DNA of 59,549 nucleotides from Bacteroidales bacterium UBA1035 (GTDB lineage Bacteria; Bacteroidota; Bacteroidia; Bacteroidales; Dysgonomonadaceae): contig DCEG01000005.1 of NCBI GenBank assembly GCA_002316835.1, forward strand, positions 102,310 to 161,858, read 5' to 3'. Position 1 is the first letter of the stretch. Each line of letters starts with the position of its first letter. Positions 1 through 8,456 of the stretch are shown here, piece by piece. Below the pieces are notes generated by a model. It did no database searches and was not told where the DNA came from. It was given only the letters and a program-made list of their open reading frames with translations. A program made the translations under genes and the position numbers.

Positions 1-1
1 C

Positions 2-1549
2 TACGGCGGATATTACACGCAGGATGAAGCACGTGAACTGGTTCGATATGCTGCCGAGCGACATATTACAGTGATCCCCGAAATTGAAATGCCCGGGCAC
101 TCGGAAGAAGTGCTGGCAGTTTATCCGCAACTTTCGTGCACCGGAAAACCTTATACCAGCAGCGAGTTTTGTATCGGAAACGAAGAAACGTTTGAGTTTC
201 TGGAAAATGTACTGACCGAAATTATCGATATCTTTCCTTCGGAATTAATTCACGTGGGTGGCGATGAAGCCAGCCGCGAGCATTGGAAAAAATGTCCGAA
301 ATGTCAGGCACGGATAAAAACCGAAGGTTTGAAAGATGAAGCCGGACTGCAAAGTTACCTGATAACGCGGATTGAAAAATTTCTGAACTCCAAAGGACGT
401 CGCTTGCTGGGTTGGGATGAGATTTTAGACGGGGGTTTGGCTCCCGATGCCACCGTTATGTCGTGGCGCGGAGAACAAGGCGGTATTGCCGCCGTACAAA
501 GCGGACACGATGCCATAATGACACCGGGTGAATTTTGCTATTTCGATTCATATCAGGCCAACCCGGGAACGCAACCCGAAGCCATCGGCGGCTTTCTACC
601 CATAGAAAAAGTGTATTCCTATAATCCCGTTCCATCAGTACTTTCGGAAGACGAATCCAAGCATATTCTGGGTGTTCAGGCAAACTTATGGGCAGAATAT
701 ATTCCTTCGGAAAAGCACGTTGAATATATGCTTTATCCGCGTACGCTGGCGTTGGCGGAAGTGGCATGGACACAGCCTGAGAACAAATCGTGGACAGATT
801 TTCGTTTGCGTGTAAACAAAGCCATTCCGCAATTGCAAACCAAGAGATACAACACGTTCACCCTATCGGACGAAGTGAGTTTTTCGCACGATATAGATTC
901 TACTGCCAGCGGTGTTTTTGTAACCCTTTCTACCGAAAAAGCACCGGTTGAAATACGATACACTACCGATGGTTCACAGCCGAACGCTCAATCGCCCGTT
1001 TACACAGAACCGATTCTGGTAAAGGATTCAGCAATTGTTACAGCACAGCTGTTTTCGGGTGAAAAAGCCGTAGGTCCTGTCATAACCCGAAGGTTCGATC
1101 ATCATAAGGCGATCGCAAAATCCGTAACCTACAACATTCCGGTAAATCAATATTATCCCGCCGGAGGTGAAAAAGCATTGGTAAACGGTTTAATGGGTGG
1201 ATTATCGCATAGCGATGGCCGTTGGCAGGGATTTATGACCAACGGAATGGATGTTACCATAGATTTGGGAAGTTTACAATACATCAGTTCTATTAGTGGC
1301 CGATTTATGCAAAGTATCGGTCCATGGATTTGGTTCCCAAAAGAGGTGGTGATTTCCGTATCAGGTGATAATGAGATATTTACTGAACTATCGCGTGTGA
1401 AAAATACAATATCGGAAAAAGAATCCGGAACTTTATTTCAAAACTTCGGATGGCAGGGTGCGACAAATGCCCGCTATATACATTACAAAGCTATCCCTAA
1501 CGGAATTAAAGGCGGTTGGGTTTTCGCGGATGAGATTGTGGTGTGGTAA
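2..1549 (+). CDS. beta-N-acetylhexosaminidase, GH20 (5' end outside window)
   Basis: The frame is open from the first bases, so this is the C-terminal part of a larger gene; the GTG at 71 lies inside a conserved strand and is not the start. GH20 enzymes remove terminal beta-GlcNAc or GalNAc by substrate-assisted catalysis. Visible signatures are IPEIEMPGHS, the catalytic Asp-Glu pair in HVGGDEA (codons at 263-268) and WDEILDGG. After the barrel comes a chitobiase C-terminal-like module (IRYTTDGSQP, about 910-1090), then a region resembling an F5/8-type carbohydrate-binding domain up to the stop. Its substrates are probably host or peptidoglycan/chitin-type glycans (inference). The N-terminal signal and GH20b domain are not in the window. 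Confidence 0.93.
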   Translation, partial: YGGYYTQDEARELVRYAAERHITVIPEIEMPGHSEEVLAVYPQLSCTGKPYTSSEFCIGNEETFEFLENVLTEIIDIFPSELIHVGGDEASREHWKKCPKCQARIKTEGLKDEAGLQSYLITRIEKFLNSKGRRLLGWDEILDGGLAPDATVMSWRGEQGGIAAVQSGHDAIMTPGEFCYFDSYQANPGTQPEAIGGFLPIEKVYSYNPVPSVLSEDESKHILGVQANLWAEYIPSEKHVEYMLYPRTLALAEVAWTQPENKSWTDFRLRVNKAIPQLQTKRYNTFTLSDEVSFSHDIDSTASGVFVTLSTEKAPVEIRYTTDGSQPNAQSPVYTEPILVKDSAIVTAQLFSGEKAVGPVITRRFDHHKAIAKSVTYNIPVNQYYPAGGEKALVNGLMGGLSHSDGRWQGFMTNGMDVTIDLGSLQYISSISGRFMQSIGPWIWFPKEVVISVSGDNEIFTELSRVKNTISEKESGTLFQNFGWQGATNARYIHYKAIPNGIKGGWVFADEIVVW

Positions 1550-1652
1550 AGAAAGCCTACAGACAGAAGTTCGAAGCCCGAAGCCCGAAGTGGAGTGGAA
1601 AGTTAGTAATCGACACCATCCATTAAAAGACGTATAGGGAAAGTCATAATAA

Positions 1653-1683
1653 AAATACGGAATCTCAAAGAGGTTCCGTATTT
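1653..1683. terminator. bidirectional terminator between GH20 and LysM genes
   Basis: A 10-bp inverted repeat (AAATACGGAA at 1653-1662, TTCCGTATTT at 1674-1683) is extended inward by a T-G wobble and CTC/GAG. A-rich and T-rich flanks lie on either side. It sits between two convergent genes and can serve both. Confidence 0.8.
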
Positions 1684-1716
1684 AGTAAAACAAAATTTTC
1701 TTCTGAAAACTACCGA

Positions 1717-2178
1717 TTATTCGGGTATCACCAAGACCTGGCCTGGATAGATCTTATCGGGATCAGACAACATGGGTCTGTTGGCTTCAAAAATTTTAGG
1801 ATATTGATTGGCGTTGCCGTATACTTCTTTCGATATCTTAGACAAGGTATCACCTGATTTCACGGTGTAAAATTGCTTTTCAGGAGCAACCACTTCGGGA
1901 ACCGGTGTTGGAGCAACCACCTGGATAAGATCGTTTACTTTTTCAATACCTTCCACATTTCCGGCAGCAACCACAATACGGTTTCTTTCCAATTGATTTT
2001 TTACCTGTCCTTTCACTGTTACTGTTACGTCATCAACTTCAACAGCCAGGTTCTCAACATCGAACTGATACTTGTTTAAGTGCTGTACAATTGCTTGTGC
2101 TTTTTCAGCTTCACGCTTCTCTTCATTGCCTTTAAATAATTTTTCTCCGGCATTTTTAATAAATGAAATTAAACCCAT
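1717..2178 (-). CDS. BON and LysM domain protein, Kbp/YgaU-like
   Basis: The 153-residue product has the layout of E. coli Kbp (YgaU). A short amphipathic N-terminus is followed by a BON domain (about residues 25-90, with VTVKGQV) and a C-terminal LysM domain (about 103-152, with YTVKSGDTLSKIS and YPGQVLVIPE). E. coli Kbp is a cytoplasmic K+-binding protein; LysM itself usually binds peptidoglycan. No signal peptide is visible, so a Kbp-like cytoplasmic role is the better guess. The dodecin gene lies 25 bases upstream on the same strand, and the two are probably cotranscribed. Confidence 0.88.
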   Translation of the reverse strand: MGLISFIKNAGEKLFKGNEEKREAEKAQAIVQHLNKYQFDVENLAVEVDDVTVTVKGQVKNQLERNRIVVAAGNVEGIEKVNDLIQVVAPTPVPEVVAPEKQFYTVKSGDTLSKISKEVYGNANQYPKIFEANRPMLSDPDKIYPGQVLVIPE

Positions 2179-2203
2179 AGTTTTTTTAATTAAGTTAAGT
2201 TGG

Positions 2204-2407
2204 TTAATCTAATACTTCAAATGTTAATTTTACGTTTACACGAAATTCTTCAACTTTACCGTCGCGTACAGTTGCAGATTGTTCTTTAATATAAACTGAT
2301 CGAATTCCTTTTAAGGTTTCGCTTGCTTTCGCAACTGCTTTTCTGGTTGCATCTTCCCAACTTTCGGTTGAAGACGAAAGAAGTTCTACTACTTTTAATA
2401 CTGACAT
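2204..2407 (-). CDS. dodecin family flavin-binding protein
   Basis: Dodecins are about 70-residue proteins that form hollow 12-mers storing flavin or CoA. I chose the internal ATG at 2407, giving MSVLKVVELLSSS and 67 residues, because the longer frame adds a hydrophobic stretch absent from the family. Typical features are the N-terminal strand VLKVVEL, the ESWEDATRKAVAKAS helix and the C-terminal strand FRVNVKLTFEV. It lies directly upstream of the BON-LysM gene on the same strand. Confidence 0.9.
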   Translation of the reverse strand: MSVLKVVELLSSSTESWEDATRKAVAKASETLKGIRSVYIKEQSATVRDGKVEEFRVNVKLTFEVLD

Positions 2408-2601
2408 AATTGAAATTAATTTAAAAGGTGAATAAAAATAAGTTAAGATTTTTGATATATTTAAAACGCAATATATCAATAAAAGTTCAGTAATACCCGG
2501 ACTTTTTATTTCACATTATTTTCTCTTCGTAAATTGGTTTGGATGCCTTACTTTTCATAAATATAAATATCTTTGCAGAATAAATTCTAAACCTCTTTCC
2601 G

Positions 2602-4101
2602 ATGAATATTATCAAAAAAGCTTATTTTCTTGTTCTGTTTGTTGCAGCTTTTTCAGCTACAGCTCAAAATAAAGTGAGTCAAAAAATTATGGAAATCGGA
2701 AAAACCGATAATCGTACCATGCAACACTTGGATGTTCTTGCCAATCGGATCGGCGGAAGGCCGATAGGTTCCGATGCTTATGAAAACGCCACATATTGGG
2801 TTGCCGATAAACTGAAAAGCTGGGGACTGGAAGTGGAGATTCAGGAAGTGGGAGAGATGCCCTTAGGGTTTAACCGTGGCCCGTGGTTTGGACGTATGTA
2901 TAGTGATGTTTCCGCCTCGTTAGATTTTGTTACACCCAGTTATACTTCGGGAACCAAAGGGTTACAACGTGGACATGTACTTATAGAACCCAAGACAAAA
3001 CAGGAATTTGAACGGATAAAAGGCAAACTCAAAGGTGCCTGGGTGCTGATAGAAGGTCGTAGTGACGGTTTTCCCATTGATCATTCTGCAAGTGGAGATT
3101 CTTTGCGGAGTGCCATTGTTGCTAAAAACGAAGCAGCAAAAAATGATTCAGATCGTGTAGTTGAACCTGCTTTGTTTTATAAAGAGATGAAAGAAGCCGG
3201 AATTTTGGGAACAATTCAATCGGCGCCGATACCGTTGGTAGCGTTATATGATCGAAAAAATGTTTACAGTCTGTCATTTGATAACTTACCCACTATTCCC
3301 GATATTAAGCTTAATGAAGATCAGTATAATATAATTCGCAAAAAAGTAGAAAGACGAGAATTTGTCTTGTTGGAATTTGATATACGCAACCATTTCAAAC
3401 CGGGTCCTGTAAAATATCACAATGTGATAGGAAAAATTAGGGGAACAAAATATCCTGATGAGTATGTGATGAGCGGTTGTCATTTGGATTCTTACGATTC
3501 GGCTACCGGAGCCGTGGATTGCGGAACAGGAGTTGCTCCAAATTTGGAGATGGCACGTATGATAATGGAGGCAGGAGGAAATCGTCCCGACAGAACAATT
3601 TTATTTTGTTTTTGGGCTGGAGAAGAATTTGGATTATTAGGCTCGAAATTTTGGGTGGAAAATAACAAAGACAAACTCAGCAAAATTTCCAATTATTTTA
3701 ATCGTGACGGAGGTCCGACTGCTGCATCCGGATTAGTTGTTCCCGAAAATATGTACGATGATATTGTTAAATGTACTGAAGGGTTGACTGACTACAATCC
3801 GTTAATTCCTTTCACAGTTGAAAAAAATACACAACCTCCCCGCGCTGTTCCGCTTATTGCCGGAGGCAGCGATCATGCCTATTTTGCAATGAACGGCGTT
3901 CCAACGATTGCTTTTCGCAATACCGATCCGTTAGGGTATAATTTTAGTTATAGGGAAATCTGGCACACAACACGCGACCGATATGACCTGAGTATCCCCG
4001 AATATATGGAGTATACTTCCGTAACACAGGCAGTCACAGTTTACAATATTGCAAATTTAAAGAAATTATTACCGAGGGACGGAATTTACATTCAAGAGTA
4101 A
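2602..4101 (+). CDS. secreted M28 family metallopeptidase (carboxypeptidase Q-like)
   Basis: This is a two-zinc aminopeptidase or carboxypeptidase exported to the periplasm. A signal peptide ends near residue 22 (FSATAQ). An inserted PA-like segment (about 110-260) precedes the catalytic core. Candidate zinc ligands and catalytic residues are H294 (GCHLDS), D306 (AVDCGTG), E341/E342 (WAGEEFG), D369 (NRDGG) and H425 (GGSDHAYF), in the normal M28 order. The length of 499 residues fits plasma glutamate carboxypeptidase-like members. A TATCTTTG -7 element at 2568-2575 lies just upstream. It is divergent from the dodecin/LysM pair. Confidence 0.92.
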   Translation: MNIIKKAYFLVLFVAAFSATAQNKVSQKIMEIGKTDNRTMQHLDVLANRIGGRPIGSDAYENATYWVADKLKSWGLEVEIQEVGEMPLGFNRGPWFGRMYSDVSASLDFVTPSYTSGTKGLQRGHVLIEPKTKQEFERIKGKLKGAWVLIEGRSDGFPIDHSASGDSLRSAIVAKNEAAKNDSDRVVEPALFYKEMKEAGILGTIQSAPIPLVALYDRKNVYSLSFDNLPTIPDIKLNEDQYNIIRKKVERREFVLLEFDIRNHFKPGPVKYHNVIGKIRGTKYPDEYVMSGCHLDSYDSATGAVDCGTGVAPNLEMARMIMEAGGNRPDRTILFCFWAGEEFGLLGSKFWVENNKDKLSKISNYFNRDGGPTAASGLVVPENMYDDIVKCTEGLTDYNPLIPFTVEKNTQPPRAVPLIAGGSDHAYFAMNGVPTIAFRNTDPLGYNFSYREIWHTTRDRYDLSIPEYMEYTSVTQAVTVYNIANLKKLLPRDGIYIQE

Positions 4102-4144
4102 TTTTAATTGGCATTGAGCAAAAGAGCCCTGTTACTTGCAGAGG

Positions 4145-5098
4145 TTATCTTTTCAATACCCAGGCATCCTTATGATTGGGGAAATCCTGCTTTAATTTTC
4201 TCAGGTTTAGTTCAGCTTCTTCACGTGTAGAAAAATGAGAAGCATAAACATCTATACGATTGGAACGTTCGATGGTGGAAGCAGTTGAAAATCCTTCAGA
4301 TTGTAGCAGGGCAATCATGTCATCTGCTACTTTTCGAACTTCATAAACTCCTGTTACGATATAAAATCGGGGAGCGTCGGACGGCAGCGCAATCACTTCG
4401 GTTTGTGTGTTCGAATATTTTTCAATGGCGTCTGGAGTTTCCGGTAAAGCAATTTCGCTTGAAACGATTGTTGTATTTTCTGTTGTCTTTTCGACTTTAT
4501 GACCAAACAATCCGGTTTCGGAGAGAATTTGTGCGGTTTGATGACGAAGTGTGCTGTCCTGAATCGGGAAAATAAACATAATCGCAGCAATTACCGCAGC
4601 AGCTGCAGCACCAATACTTACTTTCCTTATTATAGATTTCTTGTTGCTTCTTGCGGTTTCCACTAATTGCGGAGTCGGCTGCATTTGTAGAATTGGCTTT
4701 AATGAAGCATTGTAAAGCCCGAAATGTTCAGGACGCACAAAAGGCTTTGGCTGATATGCAAATCGTTGATTGCCAATCATCGTAAAACTTCCTAAATCAC
4801 CAAGATCAACAGATTTTTCAGTGCGTAACAAGTTCTTGATCTGGCGAACCGAATCATCAATTTTTTGAGTAGCGTTTTCGAAAGAAATACCGTCTGTACG
4901 CATATAAGATTCCACCAATAAACCATCGTTGTGTGTGAGTTCGCGGTTAAAGACCAATTCACACGTCGGTGAATCGAAAACTGAAAGTCCGTTTCTGCGT
5001 GCAGGCATCGTATTAACCACAAAGCCCCCCAACGACGGAACAATTACACAGTTATGGGTATGTAAAAGAAATTCTATATGGGAAATCAGTTGGTTCAT
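4145..5098 (-). CDS. HU-CCDC81 domain protein with one TM helix and SPOR domain
   Basis: A 317-residue Bacteroidetes-type cell-envelope protein. Residues 1-135 match the two HU-CCDC81 bacterial-type domains (VIVPSLGGFVVN, then VDLGDLGSF). A single transmembrane helix follows at about 158-178 (GAAAAAVIAAIMF). A SPOR domain occupies about 242-315 (FYIVTGVYEVRKVADDM). SPOR domains bind denuded glycan strands at the division septum; the HU-like part would be cytoplasmic. This suggests a link between cytoplasm and septal peptidoglycan (inference). It lies 62 bases downstream of ruvC on the same strand. Confidence 0.88.
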   Translation of the reverse strand: MNQLISHIEFLLHTHNCVIVPSLGGFVVNTMPARRNGLSVFDSPTCELVFNRELTHNDGLLVESYMRTDGISFENATQKIDDSVRQIKNLLRTEKSVDLGDLGSFTMIGNQRFAYQPKPFVRPEHFGLYNASLKPILQMQPTPQLVETARSNKKSIIRKVSIGAAAAAVIAAIMFIFPIQDSTLRHQTAQILSETGLFGHKVEKTTENTTIVSSEIALPETPDAIEKYSNTQTEVIALPSDAPRFYIVTGVYEVRKVADDMIALLQSEGFSTASTIERSNRIDVYASHFSTREEAELNLRKLKQDFPNHKDAWVLKR

Positions 5099-5160
5099 AG
5101 CGCAAAGATAAAAAAAATGAGAATGAATTCTAAAAAAACAATGAAAAACTTATTGACATT

Positions 5161-5739
5161 TTACTTCCTTACTTTCGATTGATTGCGTTCTGCAAAATCT
5201 TTCCAACTTCTGTATTTTGGTCCATCGGATTGAACTCCTAAGGATTGATAATAATGGCACATGGCTGCTGCTAATCCATCTGTAGCATCGAGTTGGGGTA
5301 GCATATTTTCGCTGGGAATTTTCAAAATCTTTTGAAGCATATAAGCAACTTGTTCCTTTGCTGCACGACCATTTCCGGTAATTGACATTTTTATTTTCAA
5401 CGGTGCATATTCGAAAATAGGCACATCGCGTGCAATGGCGGCAGCCATTGCTACACCCTGGGCACGACCCAACTTGAGCATACTTTGAACATTTTTTCCA
5501 AAAAACGGAGCTTCAATGGCCATTTCATCGGGGAGATATTCCTCAAGAAGTCCTGTAATACGCGAATATATTTTTGCAAGACGCAGGTAATGATCTTCGT
5601 ATTTATCGAGTTTCATAATACCCATGGCTTCAAGCGATGGCTTGTTGTCAAGTACCTTGAGAACTCCATATCCCATAACTTGTGTTCCGGGATCGATACC
5701 CAGTATTATACGTTCTTTTATCAGCGGTTGTTGTGTCAT
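5161..5739 (-). CDS. ruvC: crossover junction endodeoxyribonuclease RuvC
   Basis: RuvC resolves Holliday junctions with RuvAB. The RNase H-like fold is recognisable, with the acidic residues in place: D16 (ILGIDPGTQ), E76 (AIEAPFF), and D151 and D154 (LDATDGLAAA). The length of 192 residues is normal. The start codon overlaps the stop of the DUF4286 gene as ATGA, so the two are translationally coupled, a common arrangement in Bacteroidales. Confidence 0.96.
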   Translation of the reverse strand: MTQQPLIKERIILGIDPGTQVMGYGVLKVLDNKPSLEAMGIMKLDKYEDHYLRLAKIYSRITGLLEEYLPDEMAIEAPFFGKNVQSMLKLGRAQGVAMAAAIARDVPIFEYAPLKIKMSITGNGRAAKEQVAYMLQKILKIPSENMLPQLDATDGLAAAMCHYYQSLGVQSDGPKYRSWKDFAERNQSKVRK

Positions 5740-6044
5740 AGATCAATATGCTGCAAAAGTGTTGCAAATCCCTGAATATTTTGTTTAAATCTGGATATTA
5801 TTAATAAGTAAAGTTTTTCCCCGTCTATTTTATTCCATTCTTCCAGAGCCTCAATAGTATCAATCTTAAATTCCAGAGCATAAGAGTGATCGTCATTATC
5901 TTCTCTGGAAAAAATACGTGTGAGTCTTGGCTCTCTCATAATGTTACTCTTAATGGACATGGGAATGTATTCGTCACGGATAAAATCGAGAAATTCGTTT
6001 TGTAATTCTTTCGGGACACTGAACGTGGTGTTGTAAATGATCAT
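5736..6044 (-). CDS. DUF4286 family protein
   Basis: A 102-residue protein without signal or membrane segment. It begins MIIYNTTFSVP and has the ferredoxin-like alternation of strands and helices seen in DUF4286 proteins. Function is unknown. It ends in a 4-base ATGA overlap with ruvC, and this conserved pairing suggests shared expression rather than a proven role in recombination. Confidence 0.85.
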   Translation of the reverse strand: MIIYNTTFSVPKELQNEFLDFIRDEYIPMSIKSNIMREPRLTRIFSREDNDDHSYALEFKIDTIEALEEWNKIDGEKLYLLIISRFKQNIQGFATLLQHIDL

Positions 6045-6081
6045 TTTGTTTCTTTCTGCGAAATTTACTTTTCGATTATCG

Positions 6082-6111
6082 TTGCAAATTTAAATAAAAA
6101 CTCTATCTTTG
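6082..6111 (+). promoter_or_regulatory. sigma-70 type (Bacteroidetes) promoter of tRNA-Ala
   Basis: TTG at 6082-6084 is separated by 19 bases from TATCTTTG at 6104-6111, matching the -33/-7 promoter form known for Bacteroides. The tRNA begins 22 bases downstream. Confidence 0.7.
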
Positions 6112-6132
6112 CAAACTAATTTAAAAAGGCAC

Positions 6133-6206
6133 GGGGGATTAGCTCATCTGGCTAGAGCGTTTGACTGGCAGTCAAAAGGTGATCGGTTCGAGTCCGATAT
6201 TCTCCA
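6133..6206 (+). tRNA. tRNA-Ala (GGC)
   Basis: The cloverleaf folds fully. Acceptor GGGGGAT pairs with ATTCTCC (two G-U pairs), the D stem is GCTC/GAGC, the anticodon stem is TTTGA/TCAAA with loop CTGGCAG, and the T arm contains GGTTCGAGTCC. The anticodon GGC reads alanine GCC/GCU codons. Discriminator A is at 6206; CCA is not encoded. Confidence 0.93.
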
Positions 6207-6219
6207 CTAATATAACTAA

Positions 6220-6249
6220 AAGATACTCAGCAGGTTGAGTGTCTTTTTT
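6220..6249 (+). terminator. terminator of tRNA-Ala
   Basis: An 8-bp stem (GATACTCA at 6222-6229, TGAGTGTC at 6236-6243, one G-U pair) is followed by a run of six T. Confidence 0.8.
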
Positions 6250-6387
6250 GTTTATCGGTACCGAGATTTATATTTGTAAGAAATTCACATTAATTCTTAA
6301 TAAAAAAGTAATATTTTTTTGAAAGAAATTTTGTTCCTTTGTATTCCGTAAAATTTAACTTTTAATAAAATATAAACAGGCAATTGT

Positions 6388-7527
6388 ATGAAAAAGACAG
6401 CTTTAACAACACTCATCGCTTTTCTTTTTATCTTTGTTTTACAAGCACAGCAGATAAACAACGGAGTGATGAATCTCAACGAGTTTTCGCGACCTAATAA
6501 ACGTAGCAACATCGTTATTCCGGATGTGAACGGTTTCAAGGTACTGAAATGTGATTTTCATATGCATACTGTTTTTTCGGATGGTGATGTTTGGCCAACG
6601 GTACGTGTTCAGGAAGCCTGGCAAGAGGGGATCGACGCTATCTCGATAACCGATCATTTGGAATACACACCGAAAAAAGATGATGTTAAGCCCAACAATG
6701 ATCGTGCATATGAAATAGCTAAACCCAATGCTCAACGACAAGGAGTTATGCTGATAAAAGGAACCGAAATTACCCGCCAAACGCCACCGGGACATTTTAA
6801 TGCAATTTTCATCGGTGAAACTGATGATTATTTAACTACCAACCAAAGAGAAACGGATCGTGAAGCGGTAATGAAAGCCGAAGGACAGAATGCTTTTATC
6901 TTCTGGAATCATCCGGGCTGGCAGCCGGGTATTGCAGGTTCGTACGAATGGCTTCCGTTTATCGAAGACATTTACAAAAACAAAGCTCTTGATGGAATAG
7001 AAGTTGTCAATGGAACAGGATTTCATATGAAAGCATTGGATTGGTGTGTAGATAAAGATCTGACGGTGATGGGAACCACAGATGTTCATAATATAATCAG
7101 CCTTAATTATGACAATAACAGGGATTATGTTCACCGTACCATGACACTCGTAATGGCTCGGGAAAATACACCTGAATCCATTCGCGAAGCGCTGGATGCA
7201 AGGAGAACAGTAGCGTGGGCAAGTAAATATCTGATGGGGAAGGAAGAAAACGTCCGTAGTTTGTTTAATGCTTGCATTGAAGTGCTTCCCAGCCATTATT
7301 CTGAAGCCAATAGAGATGGTAAAACCATCAAATATTATCAAATTAATAATAACAGCGACTTGTATTTTGAGCTGGAACGTACGGCAGGTAGCGGCCCGGG
7401 ACGTATTGTTCTTTATCCGCAATCATCGCAAGTAATTTCCGCAGAAAGTGGTCAGCCCACTTACGATATAGTCACAACTTACGTTCGCAGCGATAAACAT
7501 CTTTCTGTGAATTTACCTTTGCGTTAA
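6388..7527 (+). CDS. exported PHP-domain phosphodiesterase, Sb-PDE family
   Basis: PHP proteins are metal-dependent phosphoesterases; this subgroup is usually annotated as Sb-PDE family phosphodiesterase. A signal peptide (KTALTTLIAFLFIFVLQAQ) directs it to the periplasm. Likely metal ligands are H58 and H60 (CDFHMHT), D65, H90 (ITDHLEY), E127, H136, H175 (WNHPGW), D232 and H234 (TDVH). The substrate cannot be told from sequence. A close paralogue lies at 48482-49552, sharing the motif spacing and the DxWPxxRVxEAWQEG stretch. The gene is alone, with a terminator just downstream. Confidence 0.88.
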   Translation: MKKTALTTLIAFLFIFVLQAQQINNGVMNLNEFSRPNKRSNIVIPDVNGFKVLKCDFHMHTVFSDGDVWPTVRVQEAWQEGIDAISITDHLEYTPKKDDVKPNNDRAYEIAKPNAQRQGVMLIKGTEITRQTPPGHFNAIFIGETDDYLTTNQRETDREAVMKAEGQNAFIFWNHPGWQPGIAGSYEWLPFIEDIYKNKALDGIEVVNGTGFHMKALDWCVDKDLTVMGTTDVHNIISLNYDNNRDYVHRTMTLVMARENTPESIREALDARRTVAWASKYLMGKEENVRSLFNACIEVLPSHYSEANRDGKTIKYYQINNNSDLYFELERTAGSGPGRIVLYPQSSQVISAESGQPTYDIVTTYVRSDKHLSVNLPLR

Positions 7528-7538
7528 AATCTTAGGCG

Positions 7539-7565
7539 AAGCAGGTGCGTTTCACCTGCTTTTTC
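7539..7565 (+). terminator. terminator of the PHP gene
   Basis: Nine-base stem AAGCAGGTG (7539-7547) and CACCTGCTT (7553-7561), followed by a short T run, 11 bases after the stop codon. Confidence 0.8.
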
Positions 7566-7705
7566 ACATATCAGGTTAAGCTATTTCAGCTTTCATTTTT
7601 CTTGATGAAGTTGGAATAGCTTTTCTTTTGCGTCACAATTTGAAAAGAAAACCGTATATTTGTATCGAAAATCTGAGATGCTTCCAAACGAAATTTTTCT
7701 GAAAG

Positions 7706-8350
7706 ATGATAATTAGAACTTTTGAATTTAACCCCTTGGGTGTTAACACTTATATATTGTATGATAAAACCGGTGAATGCGTTATTATTGACGCATCGTG
7801 TTTTTTTCCGGATGAGAGAGAGCTGCTAATTAATTTCATTCTAGATAATAACCTGGTTGTCAAACATCTAATAAATACACATTTACATTTCGATCATATT
7901 TTTGGAGTGAACTTTATCGCTTCTCAGTTTGACTTGAAGCTACAGGCGCATAAAGACGATGAGTTTTTGCTTGGAAATTTATCAGAGCAACTTCAAATGT
8001 TTGGGTTCAATACAAATACAAATTATAAACCTGAAATAGGTGGTTATCTTTCAGAAAATGATGTGATTGCGTTTGGAGATCAATATCTGAAGGTTCTGCA
8101 TGTTCCGGGTCACTCGCCCGGCAGTATTGTCTTCCATAATGAAAAAGAAAAATGTGCTGTTGTAGGTGATGTTCTTTTCAATGGAAGTATCGGTCGCACT
8201 GATCTGCCTGGTGGTAGTTTTGAACAACTCATCGATGGAATCCGTACAAAACTTTTTACACTTCCCGATGAAACGGAGATTTATTCGGGACATGGTCCAA
8301 AAACAACTATCGGTAATGAAAAAAAATACAATCCTTTTGTTGGAAGATAA
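7706..8350 (+). CDS. MBL-fold metallo-hydrolase, glyoxalase II-like
   Basis: A cytoplasmic 214-residue metallo-beta-lactamase-fold enzyme. The binuclear zinc site is intact: H59, H61, D63 and H64 (THLHFDH), H136 (VPGHSPGS), D155 (VVGDVLF) and H196 (YSGHGP). The GRTDLPGG stretch is typical of small glyoxalase II-like thioester hydrolases, which also include persulfide dioxygenase relatives. The C-terminal substrate-binding domain of true GloB is missing, so the substrate is open. Confidence 0.85.
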   Translation: MIIRTFEFNPLGVNTYILYDKTGECVIIDASCFFPDERELLINFILDNNLVVKHLINTHLHFDHIFGVNFIASQFDLKLQAHKDDEFLLGNLSEQLQMFGFNTNTNYKPEIGGYLSENDVIAFGDQYLKVLHVPGHSPGSIVFHNEKEKCAVVGDVLFNGSIGRTDLPGGSFEQLIDGIRTKLFTLPDETEIYSGHGPKTTIGNEKKYNPFVGR

Positions 8351-8456
8351 TAAAAGCAGTTGGAAGATCTAAGTTGAAATACGGAAGTAAGTAATTGAAA
8401 AATATCTATATATGTCTTCAAATTAAACTTTAAACTTTAAATATTAAATATACATT

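Noticed and set aside
8351..8456. possible glycine riboswitch upstream of gcvP
   Set aside because: The 106 bases are AT-rich and contain no recognisable aptamer core; no support.
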